Source: DASUKM01 sp036278735 (lineage in GTDB: Bacteria > Acidobacteriota > Vicinamibacteria > Vicinamibacterales > 2-12-FULL-66-21). Taken from it: a DNA stretch of 64,000 nt. Numbering within the stretch: position 1 is the first letter of the stretch; each line of letters starts with the position of its first letter. Both the position numbers and the translations under genes were made by a program. The notes below the pieces were generated by a model. It saw only the letters and a program-made list of their open reading frames with translations, had not been told where the DNA came from and ran no database searches. Of this stretch, positions 59,685-64,000 are shown piece by piece. The DNA lies in the NCBI GenBank assembly GCA_036278735.1, contig DASUKM010000022.1:139283-203282 (forward strand), in the 5' to 3' direction.

Positions 59685-59701
59685 GCGCGCGGGGTGACCG
59701 C

Positions 59702-61402
59702 ATGCGCACAGCGACGATCGGGGCGGCGATAATCGCCGCGACCGCGATGGTTCAACAACTGCCCGGCGACCGGCCGGCGCCGAACCCGCGGGCGACGCGG
59801 TCGGTCGTGATGGCGCGCCACGGCGCGATCGCGACCAGTCAGCCGCTCGCCACCGCCGCCGGCCTGCACGTCCTGGAGACCGGCGGCAACGCCATCGACG
59901 CCGCCGTCACCGCCGCCGCGGTCCTCTCCGTCGTCGAACCCACGATGAACGGGATCGGCGGCGACCTGTTCGCGATCGTGTACGACCCGGCGACGAAATC
60001 CATCCACGGCCTGAACGCGAGCGGCCGCGCGCCGGCGGCCGCGACGCCGGAAGAGTTCCAGCGGCGTCATCTCGATCGCATTCCGTACCGTGGTCCGCTC
60101 TCCGTCACCGTCCCGGGCGTCGTCGACGGGTGGAACGCGCTGCTCGCGAAGTATGGAACGATCTCGCTCGCGCAGGCGCTGGCGCCGGCGATCGCCTATG
60201 CGCGCGACGGCTACGCCGTCAGCGAGATCATCGCGTGGCAGTGGCGCGAGGTGGAAGGGGTGCTCGCGCGCGACCCGGACGCCGCCCGCGTGTTCCTGCC
60301 CGGCGGCCATGCGCCCGCTCCCGGCGACGTGTTCCGCAACCCCGAGCTGGCCTCGTCGCTCGAGCTGATCGCGAAGGAGGGGCGCGACGCCTTTTACCGG
60401 GGGGCGATCGCCCAGGCGATTGCCGAGGACATGAAACGCCGCGGCGGCCTGATCACTGTGGACGATCTCGCCGCGAACCATCCCGACTGGGTGGACCCGG
60501 TCTCGACGTCCTATCGCGGCTATCGGGTGTTCGAGATGCCGCCCAACACGCAGGGGCTCGCCGCGCTCGAGATGCTGAACATCCTCGAGGGCTACGACGT
60601 CCACGCCCTCGGGCACAACTCGGCGGCCTATCTGCACCTGCTGATCGAAGCCAAACGGATCGCCTACGCCGACCGCGACACGTGGATTGGCGATCCCGCG
60701 ACGACACCCGAGGCGGCGGTCAGGCGCATGCTGTCGAAGGAATACGCCGCCGAGCGCCGGCACGACATCGACCCCGATCGCGCGGCGAAGTCCGTCAAGC
60801 CGTTCACGCTCCCGGACACCGCGACGCCCAATCGCGGCGATCATCCGCAGGCCATGGGGGACACGGTCTACCTCACGGCCGCCGACGGCCAGGGGCACGT
60901 GGTGTCGCTGATCGAATCGCTCTACGAAACCTTCGGGGCCGGCATCGTCGCCGGCCACACCGGCATCGCGCTGCAGAATCGGGGCAGCCTCTTCTCGCTC
61001 GCCCCCGGCCATCCGAACCGGATCGCACCGGGCAAACGGCCGTTCCACACGCTGATTCCCGCGATGGTGCTGCACGACGACCGCCCGTGGCTGACGTTCG
61101 GCGTGATGGGAGGCGACATGCAGGCGCAGGCGCACGTCCAGGTGCTCCTCAACCTGATCGACTTCGGGATGAACGTGCAGGAAGCCGGCGAGGCGGCGCG
61201 CTTCCGCCACACCGCGCAGGGGGTCGCGCTCGAATCCGCGATTTCACCCGCGGCGCGCTTCGGCCTCATCCAGCGCGGCCATCGTCTGATCGACGAGGTC
61301 GGCGTCTTCGGCGGCTTCCAGGGGATCCTGATCGATCCCAGGACCGGCGTCCTGATGGCGGGATCGGATCCGCGCAAGGACGGGATGGCCGCCGGCTTCT
61401 GA
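59702..61402 (+). CDS. ggt: Gamma-glutamyltransferase
   Basis: 566 aa. Signal-like N-terminus TIGAAIIAATAMVQQ; MARHGAIATSQPLATAAGLHVLETGGNAIDAAVTAAA, NGIGGDLFAIVYD, SVTVPGVVDGW, and the maturation region QAMGDTVYLTAADGQGHVVSLIESLYETFGAG, in which the Thr of GDTVYLT is the expected cleavage and catalytic residue. NRIAPGKRPFHTLIPAM and GVMGGDMQAQAHVQV follow. Hydrolyses or transfers the glutamyl group of glutathione and related peptides. Ends in repeat F. Confidence 0.92.
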   Translation: MRTATIGAAIIAATAMVQQLPGDRPAPNPRATRSVVMARHGAIATSQPLATAAGLHVLETGGNAIDAAVTAAAVLSVVEPTMNGIGGDLFAIVYDPATKSIHGLNASGRAPAAATPEEFQRRHLDRIPYRGPLSVTVPGVVDGWNALLAKYGTISLAQALAPAIAYARDGYAVSEIIAWQWREVEGVLARDPDAARVFLPGGHAPAPGDVFRNPELASSLELIAKEGRDAFYRGAIAQAIAEDMKRRGGLITVDDLAANHPDWVDPVSTSYRGYRVFEMPPNTQGLAALEMLNILEGYDVHALGHNSAAYLHLLIEAKRIAYADRDTWIGDPATTPEAAVRRMLSKEYAAERRHDIDPDRAAKSVKPFTLPDTATPNRGDHPQAMGDTVYLTAADGQGHVVSLIESLYETFGAGIVAGHTGIALQNRGSLFSLAPGHPNRIAPGKRPFHTLIPAMVLHDDRPWLTFGVMGGDMQAQAHVQVLLNLIDFGMNVQEAGEAARFRHTAQGVALESAISPAARFGLIQRGHRLIDEVGVFGGFQGILIDPRTGVLMAGSDPRKDGMAAGF

Positions 61403-61404
61403 TA

Positions 61405-61440
61405 GCGGGGGTGGAGGGCGGAGCGCGGGGGGCGGCTGTG
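61405..61440. repeat. Repeat F, copy 3
   Basis: GCGGGGGTGGAGGGCGGAGC followed by GCGGGGGGCGG; fills the gap between two convergent genes immediately after the ggt stop. Confidence 0.75.
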
Positions 61441-61442
61441 GG

Positions 61443-63068
61443 TCAGCCCCTTATGGGCTGAGCCTGCACCTCGAACACGTCCACCTCGCGCTGGCGTCCG
61501 CGCAGCGCGACGCGCCCCATCGGCTTCACCTCGATGGCCTGCTTCAGCCGCTCGCGCGTATCCGCCGAGATGAGGATCTGCCCGGCGGCCGCGATCGACG
61601 ACTCCATCCGGGATGCGATGTTGACGACGTCGCCGAGCACGGTGAATTCCCGGCGCCGCGGGGATCCGATGTCGCCGGTGAGGGCGCGGCCGCTGTTGAT
61701 GGCGATGCGCATCTGCAGCGGGCGCGACGGCTGGGCCCGGTTGATCTCGTCGAGCGCGCGGCGCATCCCGAGCGCCGCCTGCACCGCGCGGTCCGCGTGA
61801 TCGGGCTGCCCGAACGGCGCGCCGAACACCGCGAGGATGGCGTCGCCGATGAACTTGTCGAGCGTCCCCTCGCGCTCGAAGATCTCGTCGGCCATCCGGC
61901 CGAAAAAGTTGTTGAGCGTCTGCGCCACCTGATACGGCTCGAGCCCTTCGCACAGCGTCGTGAACGCCACGAGATCGCAGAACATGACGGTGACGTCGCG
62001 CTCCTGCGCCAGGAACGGCGCGTCGACGCCGGTCCCGCCGCGCAGGATCCGGTTGACGACCCCGGGCGAGTGATAGCGCTGGAGCCGCTCGCGCCGCTTG
62101 GTCTCCTGCAGGAGCTGCTCGGACGTGCGGGCTTGTTCGATGGCCACGGCCGCGTAGTTGGCCAGCGCGGTGAAAACGTCGAGGTCGTCGGGCCCGAACT
62201 TCCTCGAGCGCGGGTTGTCGGCGTAGAGCACGCCGATCACCTCGTTGCGGTTCCACAGCGGCGCGCACATGAACGAGCGGACGCTCATCGCCTGGATGCT
62301 GTCGGCCGTGTCGAGCCGCGGATCGTAGAGCGCATCCGACGCGAGCATCGCGACACGCTCGCGCATCACGTGGCCGACGATCGTGCGGCTCAGCGTCGCC
62401 TCGGGCGCCGACCCGTCGCGGTGGCGCAGCACGCGCGCCGTCAGCGCCTGATCGGCGGAATCGCGCAGCAGCAGGAACGCGCGTTCAGCCGGCACGACGT
62501 CGAACACGAGATCGATCACGCGCGCCAGCACCTGCGGCAGCGGCTGGACCGCGACGAGCGTCTGGCCGATTTCCGTCAGCAGGCGCAGCAGCCGCAACTG
62601 GCGCCGTTCGCGCCGGGATCGGCGGTCCGGGCCGCCCGGCGGCCGATGCTCGACGCGGCGGTCCGCCCCCTTCCGCCGCTCGCGCGCCGGCCACGCCTCG
62701 CCCGGGGGAACCGCCGCGTCCGCAACGCCCGCCTCCGCGGTCCCGCTGCTCTCGATGCGCCGAATGATCGTGCCGGAGTCCTCGAGCAGTTGGTGGCTCT
62801 CCGACAGCAGGTCGTCTGCCTCGACGGTCTGCTCGACGGTGATCGCGACCTCGCCGCACTGGAACACGTCGCCGCTCGCCAGCGGCACGTCCCGCTCCGC
62901 CTTCACGCCGTTGACGAGCGTTCCGTAGGTGCTCGTCTCGTCCGAGAGCAGGCAGCGGCCGTCCTCGACGCGCAGCCGCACGTGCACCCGCGACACGCTG
63001 GGGGCCGGAATGACGATGTCGCACGAGGGGGCGCGCCCGATGGTGGTCAGCCCGTCCCGGAGCCCCAC
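61443..63068 (-). CDS. FHA-GAF-class III adenylate/guanylate cyclase
   Basis: 541 aa from the GTG at 63068. Residues 1-80: FHA domain (TTIGRAPSCDIVIPAPSVSRVHVRL). Residues ~85-160: acidic/basic linker. Residues ~165-320: GAF (IDLVFDVVPAERAFLLLRD). Residues ~345-541: class III cyclase with CDLVAFTTLCEGLEPYQVAQTLNNFFGRMADE and GDAILAVFGAP. The same frame stays open upstream and encodes LTLYSLSFVDGAGVTRRV, which looks like the first FHA strand. Real translation may therefore begin at a CTG near 63113 or 63119. FHA suggests regulation by a phosphorylated partner, perhaps a Ser/Thr kinase beyond the window. Confidence 0.85.
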   Translation of the reverse strand: MGLRDGLTTIGRAPSCDIVIPAPSVSRVHVRLRVEDGRCLLSDETSTYGTLVNGVKAERDVPLASGDVFQCGEVAITVEQTVEADDLLSESHQLLEDSGTIIRRIESSGTAEAGVADAAVPPGEAWPARERRKGADRRVEHRPPGGPDRRSRRERRQLRLLRLLTEIGQTLVAVQPLPQVLARVIDLVFDVVPAERAFLLLRDSADQALTARVLRHRDGSAPEATLSRTIVGHVMRERVAMLASDALYDPRLDTADSIQAMSVRSFMCAPLWNRNEVIGVLYADNPRSRKFGPDDLDVFTALANYAAVAIEQARTSEQLLQETKRRERLQRYHSPGVVNRILRGGTGVDAPFLAQERDVTVMFCDLVAFTTLCEGLEPYQVAQTLNNFFGRMADEIFEREGTLDKFIGDAILAVFGAPFGQPDHADRAVQAALGMRRALDEINRAQPSRPLQMRIAINSGRALTGDIGSPRRREFTVLGDVVNIASRMESSIAAAGQILISADTRERLKQAIEVKPMGRVALRGRQREVDVFEVQAQPIRG

Positions 63069-63115
63069 GCGCCGGGTGACGCCCGCGCCGTCGACGAAAC
63101 TGAGGCTGTACAGAG

Positions 63116-64000
63116 TCAGTCCTTGGAGGTCGCCCGGCGGACGCGCAGGCCGGTGCGCTGCTCGAGGAGCGCGACGATCCGCGGCACCGAGTCGGAATCG
63201 GGGCGCAGCGGCACGAATTCCCCCTTCGTGCGCACCGTCACCCAGTCGTGGCTCGGCTTGAGGAATCCCAGCGCGCCGCCATCCACTTTCGCGATCGGCA
63301 CGGCAACGCCGGCGGGCGTCACCCAGCGCGGTTCGCGCGAATGCGACTGGAACAGGCCGATGACGGCGTCGTAGCGGATCGTCTTCAGGGTCTTGTCGCC
63401 GTCGAACACCTGCACCGCGTCGCTGGTGAGCCGCACGGCGGCGTCGCGTTCGTGCCCCGACGCCCCGTCGATCAGAAACAACCGCACCGGCCTGAACACG
63501 ACCGGGGCGATGGCCACCGGCGCGGCGGCCGGCGGCGCATTCGCCGCGGACGCAGCCGGCGGGGGCTTGCCGGGAGCTGGCGGTGCGGCGTTCACCGGCG
63601 CGGAAGGTGTCGCCGCCGGCGTGGATGTCGGCGGCGCCGCCGCGGCCGGGACGGGGGCTGACGCGGCACCGGCCGGCGCAGGCGCCCGCGTCACCGCTTC
63701 GGCAGGCGCGTGACGCCGGAGGACCACCACGCCCACCACGCCCAGCGCAAGGATCAGGACGATCGCCAGCACGCTGCCCGCCGCGACCTGCGACCGCCGC
63801 AGCACGACGGTTTTCGGCGGCGGCGCCGTCTTCCGCGGCGCCGCAACCGGGGGCGCCGCAGGCGCGGCAACCGGGGCGGATGCCGGCGGCGTCCCAGCCG
63901 CCGCGACCGCAGGGGCGGCCGCCTGAACGGGTCCCGGTGCGGGCACGGCGTTCGGCGGAATCGTCTGATCCAGTTCCGACGCCGCCGGCGCCACCGCCGC
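63116..64000 (-). CDS. Membrane protein with Ala/Pro-rich linkers (5' end outside window)
   Basis: Open to the right edge; about 294 residues visible. Acidic/Pro/Ala-rich N-terminal stretch (ELDQTIPPNAVPAPGPVQAAAPAVAAAGTPP), basic patch, one membrane helix (AAGSVLAIVLILALGVVGVVVL), a second long Ala/Pro linker, then a C-terminal globular part VRLFLIDGASGHERDAAVRLTSDAVQVFDGDKTLKTIRYDAVIGLFQSHSREPRW. No family recognised. Its stop lies next to the start of the FHA-cyclase gene, suggesting a joint signalling role. Confidence 0.6.
   Translation of the reverse strand, partial: AAVAPAASELDQTIPPNAVPAPGPVQAAAPAVAAAGTPPASAPVAAPAAPPVAAPRKTAPPPKTVVLRRSQVAAGSVLAIVLILALGVVGVVVLRRHAPAEAVTRAPAPAGAASAPVPAAAAPPTSTPAATPSAPVNAAPPAPGKPPPAASAANAPPAAAPVAIAPVVFRPVRLFLIDGASGHERDAAVRLTSDAVQVFDGDKTLKTIRYDAVIGLFQSHSREPRWVTPAGVAVPIAKVDGGALGFLKPSHDWVTVRTKGEFVPLRPDSDSVPRIVALLEQRTGLRVRRATSKD

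Overview
The window is a high-GC bacterial chromosome segment that is almost entirely coding. It most likely comes from an acidobacterium, probably of the Vicinamibacteria type. Pointers are the VWFA-related protein at 58.6 kb, which matches the family expanded in Acidobacteriota; the many secreted DUF4097, DUF4410 and DUF4139 proteins; the secreted M14, S41 and P1 peptidases; and the style of intergenic repeats. There are no rRNA, tRNA, CRISPR or transposase genes. The assignment is inference from gene content; no 16S gene is present.

Layout. 0-1.1 kb: end of a cation:proton antiporter. 1.0-8.9 kb: an Fe-S biogenesis block on the minus strand, read as sufA-type carrier, sufB, sufC, sufD, sufS, sufU, sufT, then an IscR-like Rrf2 regulator and a second (IscS-type) cysteine desulfurase. 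9-15.5 kb: MoeB/ThiF-rhodanese, RmuC, SIMPL, a sulfatase-modifying-factor-fold protein, aminotransferase and homoserine dehydrogenase. 15.4-16.8 kb: a glutaredoxin-like gene interrupted by UGA exactly where the first active-site residue should be, followed at once by a SECIS-like hairpin (a strong selenoprotein candidate), divergent to a class III CoA-transferase. 17-22.9 kb: an atypical PilT-like ATPase, a P1 peptidase and a nucleotidyltransferase pair. 22.9-26.4 kb: TetR and quinone oxidoreductase flanked by an intact ECF42-type sigma/DGPF operon and by a stray 3' fragment of a second such sigma gene. 26.5-33.7 kb: menaquinone methyltransferase, QueD/QueC, surface and secreted proteins, amino-sugar catabolism (nagA plus ROK-like kinase) and a deoxyhypusine-synthase-like enzyme. 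33.9-41.5 kb: regulatory genes (sigma-54 activator, HD-GYP/GAF/GGDEF), a subtilase and an FNR-type reductase. 41.6-49.2 kb: a compact minus-strand run from pxpA through MFS, DUF4139, LolA-like and S41 to an RGG-rich protein and fabI. 49.5-64 kb: DGQHR protein, giant M14 peptidase, acyltransferase, OsmC, FTR1, M19 dipeptidase, VWFA protein, gamma-glutamyltransferase and an FHA-GAF-cyclase.

Two themes run through the window. First, sulfur/redox chemistry: two cysteine desulfurases, a complete Suf machine, MoeB-rhodanese, OsmC and a probable selenocysteine glutaredoxin. Second, a set of unrelated short repeats (heptad tandems, long palindromes, a REPIN-like 127-bp hairpin, a minisatellite) that sit against stop codons and fill nearly every convergent gap longer than 30 bp. 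One heptad tandem lies in frame inside nagA.

Many genes overlap by ATGA or GTGA, consistent with translational coupling, and several have a -10 box only a few bases before the start codon, suggesting very short leaders.
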